Shown in pieces: positions 25,712 to 34,384 of a stretch of DNA of 64,000 bases (positions within the stretch are counted from its first letter, which is position 1; the number at the start of each line of letters is the position of its first letter). Both the position numbers and the translations under genes were made by a program. The DNA comes from Aliivibrio finisterrensis_A (GTDB taxonomy: Bacteria > Pseudomonadota > Gammaproteobacteria > Enterobacterales > Vibrionaceae). Below the pieces are notes generated by a model, which was given only the letters and a program-made list of their open reading frames with translations, ran no database searches and was not told the DNA's origin. Location of the stretch: NCBI RefSeq assembly GCF_004167675.1, contig NZ_SEZQ01000002.1. One strand, 5' to 3'.

Positions 25712-26398
25712 ATGATGATCAGCTTTAAAGGAATAGAAAAAACCTATCAGCTCGGTTCACAGCGTGTGGAGGCTCTGAAAAAAGTCGATGGTTTTATTAT
25801 AAAAGGCAGCATGGTGGCGTTATGCGGGCCGTCCGGATCAGGTAAAAGTACCTTATTAAATATCTTAGGTTTACTTGATATGGATTATAAGGGAGAAATA
25901 AAAATGGATGGTGAGTACTATCCTAAAGACCCTATTGAAGCCGCTAAGTTACGACGTCACCAACTGGGCTTTGTGTTTCAGCGTTTTAATTTAGTCCCCG
26001 TGATGACCGCATTAGAGAACGTAGCATACCCACTAGTGTTAAATGGATACAGCAGTAAAGAGCAAACGCTCCTAGCCACTGAGATACTAGAAAAAGTGGG
26101 GCTAGGCGATTTTATTCACCATCGACCTGATAACCTTTCTGGTGGACAACAGCAACGTGTCGCCATTGCACGTGCTTTAGTTCATAAACCAAGTTTGGTT
26201 ATTGCGGATGAGCCAACAGCCAGTTTAGATAGCCAAACCGCAGAGACCGTGATTGATATTATGAAAGCGCTCGGGAAGGAAATTGGCACCACCTTTATTG
26301 TTGCAACGCATGATTATCGAATGGCGCAACATTGCGATACGTGCATTAACTTATTGGATGGAACCATCAGCAAGGAGGCCGTGTCATGGGCAAGTTAA
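25712..26398 (+). CDS. ABC transporter ATP-binding protein, LolD/MacB type
   Basis: 228 aa. Walker A is GPSGSGKST (about 39-47), the Q-loop region is GFVFQRFNLVPVMTALENV, the signature is LSGGQQQRVAIARAL (about 142-156) and Walker B is LVIADEPTASLD. The sequence class is that of LolD, FtsE and MacB ATPases that power FtsX-like permeases in mechanotransmission. It overlaps the permease gene by 13 bp. Together they should act on a periplasmic or membrane-anchored substrate rather than import solutes. Confidence 0.92.
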   Translation: MMISFKGIEKTYQLGSQRVEALKKVDGFIIKGSMVALCGPSGSGKSTLLNILGLLDMDYKGEIKMDGEYYPKDPIEAAKLRRHQLGFVFQRFNLVPVMTALENVAYPLVLNGYSSKEQTLLATEILEKVGLGDFIHHRPDNLSGGQQQRVAIARALVHKPSLVIADEPTASLDSQTAETVIDIMKALGKEIGTTFIVATHDYRMAQHCDTCINLLDGTISKEAVSWAS

Positions 26399-27654
26399 TT
26401 CCACTATTACCTTATTCTCTGCGTTTAGCGTGGTTGAATTTATTGCGAAACGGCCGTCGTAGCGCACTTTCTATCTTAATTATTACGATTGCCGTATTTG
26501 CATTAACCAGTGCGGGTGGGTTTGGTTTATATACTTATGACTCATTAAAAGAATCGACAGCAAGAGATACGGGCCATCTTACATTAAGTCAACCGGGTTA
26601 CTTTGAAAGTGATGAAGAGATGCCATTAAGTAATGGATTATCTGATACATCAGAATTAATTCGCACGATTATGAAATACGATGAAGTAAGAGGCGTGCAA
26701 CCTCGCATTGATTTTACTGGGCTAATTTCTAATGGCGTAAAATCGACGATTTTCATGGGAACTGGGGTGAACGATCGAGAGTTCGATATGAAAGGCCCAT
26801 TTTTAGACATGAGATCAGGAAAAACGTTAACTGACATTACCTCAAGTCGATACGATGTCATGGAGCCTGAAATCATGCTTGGGGTCGATCTAGCGAGAAA
26901 CCTCAACGTCAGTGTGGGTGATTGGGTAACTTTACTGGCAACCACCAGCGAAGGGGCACTTAATGCGTTTGATTTTAAAGTGCATGGCACCTATTCGACG
27001 GGGGTTCCCGAGTTAGATAAACGTCAGCTTTATATTCATATCGATTCTGCACAAGAGTTACTGTTATCAGAGAAAGTAAGCACCTTATCGGTCTTTTTAT
27101 TTGATACTGAAAAAACTGCCGAGTTACATCAACGATTAGCTCAAGAGTTAGAAACAATGCCACTTGATTACGACGTTGAAATCACTCCATGGCAAGAGCG
27201 CGCATTTTTCTACAACAAAGTGAAAGATTTATATGATCTTATCTTTGGTGTGATGGGCTTTGTTATGGGGCTAGTGGTATTTGTGGCGTTATTTAATACC
27301 ATGACGATGTCCGTAACAGAAAGAACACGTGAAATCGGCACTTTATCCGCATTAGGCAGCTATCCTAATGAGATCATTCACTCATTCTTACGAGAAGCGG
27401 GCTTACTTGCAGTGATAGGTGTGGTTCTTGGTGCAGTAATAACAGCCTTAACGACAATACTGCTGTTAGTGGTTGATGTGCAGATGCCACCACCTCCGGG
27501 AAGAACGGACGGTTACCCACTGAATATTTATTTCTCATTTGAATTAGTGGCTTATGCAGGCGTTGGTGTTGTGTGTATTTGTTTACTGGCAGCGTACTTA
27601 TCGGCCAAAAAAGGCGTGAAAAAACCCATTACAGAGGCGCTTATTTATGTCTAA
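26386..27654 (+). CDS. ABC transporter permease, FtsX/LolE/MacB type
   Basis: 422 aa with the four-helix FtsX architecture: TM1 at about 22-45, a large periplasmic domain at about 46-280, and three C-terminal helices (about 285-310, 335-365 and 385-408). The characteristic cytoplasmic motif MTMSVTERTREIGTLSALGS (about 306-325) is present. It overlaps the preceding ATPase gene and the next gene by a few bases. With the LolA-like and outer-membrane-barrel product downstream, a role in moving lipoprotein or lipid-like material across the envelope is inferred. Confidence 0.9.
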   Translation: MGKLIPLLPYSLRLAWLNLLRNGRRSALSILIITIAVFALTSAGGFGLYTYDSLKESTARDTGHLTLSQPGYFESDEEMPLSNGLSDTSELIRTIMKYDEVRGVQPRIDFTGLISNGVKSTIFMGTGVNDREFDMKGPFLDMRSGKTLTDITSSRYDVMEPEIMLGVDLARNLNVSVGDWVTLLATTSEGALNAFDFKVHGTYSTGVPELDKRQLYIHIDSAQELLLSEKVSTLSVFLFDTEKTAELHQRLAQELETMPLDYDVEITPWQERAFFYNKVKDLYDLIFGVMGFVMGLVVFVALFNTMTMSVTERTREIGTLSALGSYPNEIIHSFLREAGLLAVIGVVLGAVITALTTILLLVVDVQMPPPPGRTDGYPLNIYFSFELVAYAGVGVVCICLLAAYLSAKKGVKKPITEALIYV

Positions 27655-29716
27655 ATTATCTCACTTATTTATTCTGTTCGTGCTTGTTGGCTTTCAATCG
27701 ACCGCAACCGCAACCGCAACCGCAACAACGCAACATATGGATAATACAAACAGCCTAACCGAGGCTCAAGTTAAACAACTGGTGAAAAAGGCCGATGATT
27801 TTCGCTTAGGTGAAAGTTCAGCAAAAGTGGTTTCTGAGGTTAAGCTATACAAAAATGACGAGCTAGATAAAACTCGCCAATACACGGTATACACACGAGA
27901 AGATCGAGAATCTTTGGTGTTGTTTAATTCTCAAGTGGAAGCCGGACAAAAGATGCTGATGCTAGGGGATAACTATTGGTTGCTCATGCCGAAAAGTCGC
28001 CGACCAATCCGTATTACACCGATGCAAAAATTACTCGGTGAAGCCTCTGTGGGTGACATTTCAACGTTAACGTGGAGTGAAGATTATCAAGGTGAGTGGG
28101 TCGAATCGACAACGTTCGAACTAACCGATGGTCAAGCGGTTCAAACTGAAAAGATTAAACTAAAAGCGACAACAAAAGGCGCGAGTTATTTCACTATCGA
28201 TTTATGGCTAGAGCAAGGAACGGGTTTTCCGATTAAAGCTGATCTCTATTTACGTTCAGGAAAAATGGCTAAAGAAGCGTGGTTTATTAAAGGAATAAGA
28301 GAAGGCGAAACCAAAGTGATCTCAATGGTGTTAAATGATCAAATTCAAACCAATCAAAAAACGGTGATTGAATATAAAGAAATTACACCAACAGAGATTG
28401 CCGATAAATATTATCGGCCCTGCTTATCTGTCACGCACCAAACAGTTGGATTTGTGATCATGAAACCTTGGCTAGAACGGCTAGTATATTGTAGTGCTTG
28501 GGCGGCTTCTTTAAGCGCTCAAGCCTCTGATATGACTTTCGAGTGGGATTGGATGCTGAGTGCAGAAACGGTTCAACAGCGAGAGACGGTTTTTTCTCCA
28601 ATGACAGACAATGAACACCAAGAGTCGTTTAACGGATTACTGGATGTTCAAATAGGTTATCAGAACTGGAATGCGGTGGTGGCTCTTAAAGGTAATGATC
28701 TTTATTCCCAATCTAGCAATCAATCAGAAGATAAAAGTGCAGAAGGTGAGCTGATTGTCAGTGAATTATTTTGGCAAAGCAGCATTGATATTGCCGATAT
28801 TCCATTGGATTTACAGTTGGGTAAAGTAAGAGTCGATTGGGGTGTTAGTTATGGATATCGCCCGCTGGATATTTTTACCCCTTATCGTCGAAACCCTGTT
28901 GGTATACAAGTAGAGGAAGGGGCCGGTGTCGCTTCGGTCTCTTATTTTGATGACCAAGGTGAATGGTCGTTAATTTATACCGACTCATCATGGACGCAAC
29001 AAGAAGGAAGTGAGTTAGAAGAGCAAAGTGAACAGCAAGGGATTGGCATAAGACGCTATGCGTTAGTGGGAGATACCGAGTACCAATGGGTTGCTTATTA
29101 CGATGATGTTCGACAAGGCTTATTGGGAGCAAGCGTTGTTACTGTGCTAGATACCGCGTGGGAGTTTCATGGCTCGGCAGTGTATCAATCTAAGTATCTT
29201 TCTTATCAACAACCAAGCATCACACGTTATCCTGTCACGTTAGAAAAAGAAGAAAATGCCTATCAAGCGCTAGTAGGGTTAACTTGGGCAAATGAAATCG
29301 GAAGCAGTGTTGTTTTAGAGTATTGGTATGACAGTCGTGCATGGAGTCAAAACGAGTGGAATAATGCGCTTACTGTAGCAACACCGTCATATCAACAAGG
29401 TTTTAATCATGTCAATATGGTTCAACATAACATGATGTTTCATTGGAGTTTGGATCCTAACGCATGGACAGCGTGGCAGTGGAGTAAAGACATCTCATGG
29501 TTAAGTCAATTTACCCCAACATTTGATGTCTTGTATTCACCAGAAGATAACGGAGTGATAGCCACGCAATGGCTAAATTATTTGCTTCATGATTCAGGTG
29601 ATTCAAGTGTAGAAATGGAACTTGCCGCGCGTTTTTTAACTGGAAAAAGCGACTCAGCGTATGCAAATTTATCCGATAAGCATATGCTGTTACTGAATAT
29701 AAAAGGACGATTCTAA
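27647..29716 (+). CDS. LolA-like periplasmic domain fused to an outer-membrane beta-barrel
   Basis: 689 aa. After a signal peptide (MSKLSHLFILFVLVGFQST), an outer-membrane lipoprotein-sorting (LolA-like) domain covers about 30-255. Residue 272 is a Met that starts a second signal-peptide-like stretch (MKPWLERLVYCSAWAASLSA, cut near AQASD), followed by a barrel-like domain (about 300-689) ending in Phe (LLNIKGRF). Related operons usually have these as two genes, so this looks like an in-frame gene fusion, perhaps with reinitiation at 28460 where GGA lies upstream. A hexanucleotide repeat encodes an Ala-Thr run after the first signal. It overlaps both neighbours. Confidence 0.78.
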   Translation: MSKLSHLFILFVLVGFQSTATATATATTQHMDNTNSLTEAQVKQLVKKADDFRLGESSAKVVSEVKLYKNDELDKTRQYTVYTREDRESLVLFNSQVEAGQKMLMLGDNYWLLMPKSRRPIRITPMQKLLGEASVGDISTLTWSEDYQGEWVESTTFELTDGQAVQTEKIKLKATTKGASYFTIDLWLEQGTGFPIKADLYLRSGKMAKEAWFIKGIREGETKVISMVLNDQIQTNQKTVIEYKEITPTEIADKYYRPCLSVTHQTVGFVIMKPWLERLVYCSAWAASLSAQASDMTFEWDWMLSAETVQQRETVFSPMTDNEHQESFNGLLDVQIGYQNWNAVVALKGNDLYSQSSNQSEDKSAEGELIVSELFWQSSIDIADIPLDLQLGKVRVDWGVSYGYRPLDIFTPYRRNPVGIQVEEGAGVASVSYFDDQGEWSLIYTDSSWTQQEGSELEEQSEQQGIGIRRYALVGDTEYQWVAYYDDVRQGLLGASVVTVLDTAWEFHGSAVYQSKYLSYQQPSITRYPVTLEKEENAYQALVGLTWANEIGSSVVLEYWYDSRAWSQNEWNNALTVATPSYQQGFNHVNMVQHNMMFHWSLDPNAWTAWQWSKDISWLSQFTPTFDVLYSPEDNGVIATQWLNYLLHDSGDSSVEMELAARFLTGKSDSAYANLSDKHMLLLNIKGRF
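27702..27726 (+). repeat. ACCGCA hexanucleotide tandem repeat in a coding region
   Basis: About four tandem copies of a six-base unit (ACCGCA) encode alternating Thr-Ala residues just after the signal peptide of the LolA-like/OM-barrel protein. Copy-number change would alter protein length without breaking the frame. Confidence 0.75.
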
Positions 29717-30768
29717 TGAGTGAGCGAAAAGAAACGATAATGCAATTAGTGAAAAGTTTACTTATCACAACGGTATTCTGTGTGGTTATCGCCATGATGA
29801 CGAGCAATATTTGGCCATCACCATTTTATGAGCACATCATTATTAGTTTGGGTTATGGCTATAGTGCCGTTTTATGCTCATTTGTCTTAGAGAATAACTT
29901 TCCCACTTTAAAAAAAGCGTATTCCACCGTATTAGCTATGGTGCTTTCTATCACATTGGGTACATTTCACGCATCATTATGGCTAAATAAATATGACGAT
30001 TTCGCCACCTTAGAAGCACTTCAGCCCATTGTATTATTAGGGTTAATCTTTACTGCTATTTGTTTCTATTACTTTCACGCAACTGAGAAAACCATGTTAG
30101 CAGAGCAAGCGTTAGCACTCTCTAAACGTAAACAGTTAGAGCAAGAAAAGGCGCTAGTATTAAGCCAGTTAAGTCAGCTTCAAAGTCAAATTGAGCCGCA
30201 TTTTTTATTTAATACCTTAGCGAATATCAGCGCGTTAATTGAGTTAGACAGCAACAAAGCAAAATTGATGCTAGAGAAGCTGACGGATTTACTTCGAGGA
30301 TCGTTAAAAACAAACCGGAATCCATTAATTACCGTTGAGCAAGAAATTGAGTTATTAAATGCCTATTTATCGATTCAACAGATCCGCTTAGGGGAGCGTT
30401 TAACGTATGAGATTGATAATCAGATAGTTGAGCCTATTTCTCTGCCACCTCTGTTAATTCAGCCTCTGGTTGAAAATGCCATTACCCACGGTATAGAGCC
30501 GAGTGCGCAGGGAGGGCAGCTTATGGTTCAGTTTAAACAAGAGAATAATCAGTTTATTGTTGTCATTTCTGATAATGGCATTGGATTGGAGTCAGTGTCA
30601 CCAAGTAAAGGGCATGGGATGAGCTTAAATAATATCAAACAGCGATTGCATGACTTGTTCGATGGCAGTGCTTCCGTTCGTATCACTGAAAATAAAGACG
30701 GTGGTGTAAATGCAGAGCTGATTATTCCATCGGATAAATTACTTCAATTAAATAGGGAGTATTCATGA
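29716..30768 (+). CDS. LytS/YehU-type sensor histidine kinase
   Basis: 350 aa. About four N-terminal membrane helices (about 10-125) are followed by a short coiled coil and a His_kinase (LytS-type) domain. The phosphoacceptor motif is QSQIEPHFLFNTLANI (about 148-163), the N-box PPLLIQPLVENAITHGIEP (about 236-254), and the G-boxes ISDNGIGL and GHGMSLNNIKQRL. The start overlaps the previous stop as TAATG, and the next gene overlaps its end by 4 bp (ATGA). It probably senses an envelope signal linked to the ABC system of the same operon. Confidence 0.92.
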   Translation: MSERKETIMQLVKSLLITTVFCVVIAMMTSNIWPSPFYEHIIISLGYGYSAVLCSFVLENNFPTLKKAYSTVLAMVLSITLGTFHASLWLNKYDDFATLEALQPIVLLGLIFTAICFYYFHATEKTMLAEQALALSKRKQLEQEKALVLSQLSQLQSQIEPHFLFNTLANISALIELDSNKAKLMLEKLTDLLRGSLKTNRNPLITVEQEIELLNAYLSIQQIRLGERLTYEIDNQIVEPISLPPLLIQPLVENAITHGIEPSAQGGQLMVQFKQENNQFIVVISDNGIGLESVSPSKGHGMSLNNIKQRLHDLFDGSASVRITENKDGGVNAELIIPSDKLLQLNREYS

Positions 30769-31568
30769 GTCAATCCATTACCGCCGTTATTGCCGATGAT
30801 GAGCCATTATTACGCTTTCATTTAGAAAAAATGTTATCCGATCTTTGGTTTGATTTAGATATTGTAGCGGTATGTGCTAACGGTAAAGAAGCGCTTGATG
30901 CAATAGAGCAACACCAACCGGATATCGCCTTTTTAGATATAAAAATGCCAGAATTAGATGGCATGGCATTGGCAGCAAAATTACAAAAAAGTACCGTAGC
31001 GCCGTTAATTGTGTTCATTACCGCTTACGACGAATTTGCGGTAAAAGCGTTTGAAAATAATGCGATTGATTATGTGTTAAAACCCATCTCTGAAACCAGA
31101 CTTGAAGCTACCTGTGAAAAACTAAAACAAAGGTTAACTCAGCAAAATAAGCATTCAGAGCCTAAACAAAATCAAGATGTATTGAGTGATCTTTTTGCTC
31201 AGATACAGCAACTGTCTGCACAGCAACAACCAGAATATTTAAGCTGGATTAAAGCGTACAAAGGCGAGGATCTGCATTTAATTTCTGTTTCAGATGTCTT
31301 GTATTTTAAAGCAGAAGATAAATACATTTCGGTTTATGCCAAGCAAAATGATATCGATATAACGGAGTGCCTTATTCGCAGTTCGCTAAAAGAGTTACAA
31401 CAAAAGATCAATCCAGATCATTTTTGGCAAATTCACCGTTCAAGTATCGTGAATGTTGCTCAAATAGAAAAAGTGAAAAAGGATTTACTTGGGCATTTGT
31501 GTGTTCACATTGGTGGTGTGAAATTACCCGTAAGCAGAAGTGCTCAAAGTTTGTTTAAAGGGATGTGA
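30765..31568 (+). CDS. LytTR-family response regulator
   Basis: 267 aa. Receiver domain at about 5-125 with acidic DDEP near the N-terminus, phosphoacceptor Asp in FLDIKMPELDGM (about 57) and the conserved Lys in YVLKPISE. A LytTR DNA-binding domain follows at about 165-265 (DVLYFKAEDKYISVYAK; HFWQIHRSSIVNVAQIEKV). It is paired with the LytS-type kinase through a 4-bp overlap. Candidate LytTR repeats lie at 24958-24986 before the operon. It is followed by a hairpin shared with the convergent glucosidase gene. Confidence 0.93.
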   Translation: MSQSITAVIADDEPLLRFHLEKMLSDLWFDLDIVAVCANGKEALDAIEQHQPDIAFLDIKMPELDGMALAAKLQKSTVAPLIVFITAYDEFAVKAFENNAIDYVLKPISETRLEATCEKLKQRLTQQNKHSEPKQNQDVLSDLFAQIQQLSAQQQPEYLSWIKAYKGEDLHLISVSDVLYFKAEDKYISVYAKQNDIDITECLIRSSLKELQQKINPDHFWQIHRSSIVNVAQIEKVKKDLLGHLCVHIGGVKLPVSRSAQSLFKGM

Positions 31569-31578
31569 TAATGCAAAA

Positions 31579-31617
31579 AGTAACGCTCTATACCAATGAA
31601 AGTAATAGGGCGTTACT
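31579..31617. terminator. Hairpin between convergent response-regulator and glucosidase genes
   Basis: AGTAACGC and GCGTTACT are perfect 8-bp arms with a 23-base loop, between two convergent genes. There is no T run, so its terminator function is tentative. Confidence 0.45.
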
Positions 31618-31637
31618 AGGCAGTTCAAAATATAGGT

Positions 31638-33269
31638 TTAAAGCGCTAAAACCAAGCTTTGATAAGGTGCTAATATCAACTCAGAGCCTAATTGTGTTGT
31701 TGGCTCAAGATTACTGATCAAGCACTCCACAGAGCGGTTAGCAATATGCTCAGGCAATGCTAATGTTTGTGGCTCTGTACTAAAGTTATTTAATACAATG
31801 AAGTGTTGCTCATTATCTTTACGCTCATAAGCAAATACGGCAGAGTGTGTTTCAAACAGAGGAATAAAATCACCATACACAATCACGGGGTTCTGCTTTC
31901 TCAGTGCGATCAGTTTTTGATAGTGATAGAAGATCGAGTTTTTATCTTCTAGCGCTGCAGTAACGTTGATCTCAGGGTAATTCGGGTTCAGTTTGATCCA
32001 AGGGGTACCTTGAGTAAATCCTGCATTATCAGAGTTATCCCAGTGCATTGGTGTGCGCGCATTGTCACGGCTATTGGCATGAATTCCTTTCATCATACTC
32101 TCATGACTAACCCCAGATTCGGTTTTTACTCGATAGAAGTTCAATGTTTCAATGTCTTTGTACTCTTCTAACGTATCGAATGCGACGTTCGTCATGCCGA
32201 TCTCTTCACCTTGGAAAATATAAGGCGTGCCTTTCATCATATGCAGAGTCGTTGCCAGCATTTTTGCCGACTCAACACGATATTGGCCATCACAACCGTA
32301 TTTAGAGACAACACGAGGTAAATCGTGGTTATTCCAAAACAGTGAGTTCCAACCATTGTTGCTTAACTCAAGTTGCCATTTGATCATCACTTGCTTAAAG
32401 GCATTAAGATCTAATGGTTTTGGTTTCCACTTATCACCATCTTCCCATAGCAGAGTAATGTGCTCAAACTGAAATACCATTGATAGTTCATTACGAGCAG
32501 GGTTGCTATAAAGTTGTGCCGTTTCTGGCGTGGCATCCCAGGTTTCACCAACGGTTAATAGATCTTTATTACCAAACGTCGCTTGGTTCATTTTTTGAAG
32601 CAGTGGGTGTAGACGGTCACCGTTACCGGTAATTTTCTTATCAATTTCTTTACCAATTAAATCGATAACATCTAAACGGAAGCCACCAATACCTTGGTCA
32701 ATCCACCAGTTCATCATATCAAATACTTTTTGATGAACCGCAGGGTTTTCCCAGTTTAAATCCGGTTGGCGTTTAGAGAATAAGTGGAAATAATATTGTT
32801 GATTCTCTTCATCCCACTCCCATGCTGTATCACCGAAGATAGACCCTAAATCATTTGGCGCTTCGCCATTTCCCCCCGCATCACGCCAGATATAAAAATC
32901 ACGGTATTGACTATTTTTATCACTTTTTGCTTCAACAAACCAAGCGTGTTCATCTGATGTGTGGTTAACCACTAAATCCATTACCACTTTAATGCCGCGA
33001 TCTTTTGCTTGTTGCATTAAACGCTTCATGTCTTCCATGGTGCCAAATTCAGCCGCAATCGCTTGATAATCAGAGATATCGTAACCGTTATCATCCATTG
33101 GAGATTGATAAACAGGAGAAAGCCAAATGACATCAATACCAAGACCTTGCAAGTAATCCAGTTTACTAATAATACCTTGTAGATCACCAATACCATCATT
33201 ATTTGAGTCACAGAAGCTACGAGGGTAAATTTGATATACAACACTGTTATGCCACCAACGCTTTTCCAT
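31638..33269 (-). CDS. malL: Oligo-1,6-glucosidase / alpha-glucosidase (GH13)
   Basis: 543 aa of typical oligo-1,6-glucosidase length. A (beta/alpha)8 GH13 domain starts WWHNSVVYQIYPRSFCDSNN. Conserved regions: VVMDLVVNHTSDEHAWF, nucleophile Asp in GFRLDVIDLIG (about 200), general acid Glu in LLTVGETWDATPE (about 255) and transition-state Asp in FWNNHDLPR (about 330). It hydrolyses terminal alpha-1,6 (or alpha-1,4) linkages of small cytoplasmic oligosaccharides; no signal peptide is present. It is divergent from a LysR gene. The symbol is by family resemblance, and trehalose-6-phosphate hydrolase is the main alternative. Confidence 0.85.
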   Translation of the reverse strand: MEKRWWHNSVVYQIYPRSFCDSNNDGIGDLQGIISKLDYLQGLGIDVIWLSPVYQSPMDDNGYDISDYQAIAAEFGTMEDMKRLMQQAKDRGIKVVMDLVVNHTSDEHAWFVEAKSDKNSQYRDFYIWRDAGGNGEAPNDLGSIFGDTAWEWDEENQQYYFHLFSKRQPDLNWENPAVHQKVFDMMNWWIDQGIGGFRLDVIDLIGKEIDKKITGNGDRLHPLLQKMNQATFGNKDLLTVGETWDATPETAQLYSNPARNELSMVFQFEHITLLWEDGDKWKPKPLDLNAFKQVMIKWQLELSNNGWNSLFWNNHDLPRVVSKYGCDGQYRVESAKMLATTLHMMKGTPYIFQGEEIGMTNVAFDTLEEYKDIETLNFYRVKTESGVSHESMMKGIHANSRDNARTPMHWDNSDNAGFTQGTPWIKLNPNYPEINVTAALEDKNSIFYHYQKLIALRKQNPVIVYGDFIPLFETHSAVFAYERKDNEQHFIVLNNFSTEPQTLALPEHIANRSVECLISNLEPTTQLGSELILAPYQSLVLAL

Positions 33270-33412
33270 ATTTATTATTCCACTAACTAAAAGAAATTAA
33301 ACGCAATATAGCGAAAAAAAACGGTGATGAATAATTGATAATTTGAACTCTGATATAGAAAAAATTTATATCACGGGTATTGTGAAGTCAGAATAATTAC
33401 TGAGTGTTTATT

Positions 33413-34300
33413 ATGGATAAATCATCACGCTATTTTTATGAAGTGGCTCGCCAAGGGAGCATTAAAGGCGCTTCTGAAAAACTGTTTATTAGTCAACCGA
33501 CGTTAACGACAGCAATTAAGAAACTAGAAGAAAGCTTGGATGTGATTTTGTTTCATCGAAAATCCAAAGGGGTTGAACTGACAAGCTCTGGCTGGCTCTA
33601 TTATCGTTATGTACAAGATTTGTTTGAAAAACACAGTCAAATGATGCATCAACTGACCGACATGAAAGCCAGAAGTCAGGGCAAGATAAAGTTAGGAATT
33701 GGTGAGGCGTGGTGGGAGTGCTTTGCTTCTGAAGTGATTAAACAATTTGTGGAACAACATCCAAATAACTCAATGTATATTGAGTTTGGTAATGGCCTCT
33801 CTATGTTAAATCAATTACTCAATGGTGATATTGATCTCTTTATTGGCCATGAAATCGAACATATCGATCCAAGGCATCGTGTGTTGTTTATGCCTTTATT
33901 TATCGAACAAGAAGCGTGGTTTGTAAGGGAAGGACATCCATTGTTATCAAATGATCTAACATTAAATGAATTGGATAATTACCCTTTAATAAAAGTCACC
34001 CCTGATCACATCAGGCACACGAAGATTTTGAATGATGAAGGTATGGAAGCGTTCAACCTTAAACAACAAAAAACAGGAGTTGTGTATGAACTTAACTCCT
34101 TAAAAGCCAGTATTGATATGCTAAAAACCAGTGATGCAATTATGCCATACACCAATCAAGTCAAAGATAAAATGGCAGAGCAGGGGATTGTGAACCTTCC
34201 ACAAGAGTCAGAAAAAAAAGGCAATGTTGGGATTTATACCAAGACAGAACAAGTGTCAGAAAGTATTCAGTACTTAGTCTCATTATTAAAAGGTAAATAA
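33413..34300 (+). CDS. LysR-family transcriptional regulator
   Basis: 295 aa from ATG 33413; a GTG three codons upstream would add only MFI. HTH at about 5-60 (GSIKGASEKLFISQPTLTTA) and an effector domain at about 90-290. It lies divergent from the glucosidase and 84 bp before the MFS transporter gene on the same strand, so either could be its target. Neither ribosome binding site is strong. No inducer can be inferred. Confidence 0.85.
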   Translation: MDKSSRYFYEVARQGSIKGASEKLFISQPTLTTAIKKLEESLDVILFHRKSKGVELTSSGWLYYRYVQDLFEKHSQMMHQLTDMKARSQGKIKLGIGEAWWECFASEVIKQFVEQHPNNSMYIEFGNGLSMLNQLLNGDIDLFIGHEIEHIDPRHRVLFMPLFIEQEAWFVREGHPLLSNDLTLNELDNYPLIKVTPDHIRHTKILNDEGMEAFNLKQQKTGVVYELNSLKASIDMLKTSDAIMPYTNQVKDKMAEQGIVNLPQESEKKGNVGIYTKTEQVSESIQYLVSLLKGK

Positions 34301-34384
34301 AGTAAAGATAGCCATGGGCTAAGACGATGTTTCTACGAAATATGTTACAGTGTGTAAATCTAAATATTAATAAGAGTCACTATC

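Noticed and set aside
31571..31717. 48-codon reading frame after the LytTR gene
   Set aside because: It overlaps the conserved end of the glucosidase gene on the other strand and contains the inter-gene hairpin; no ribosome binding site.
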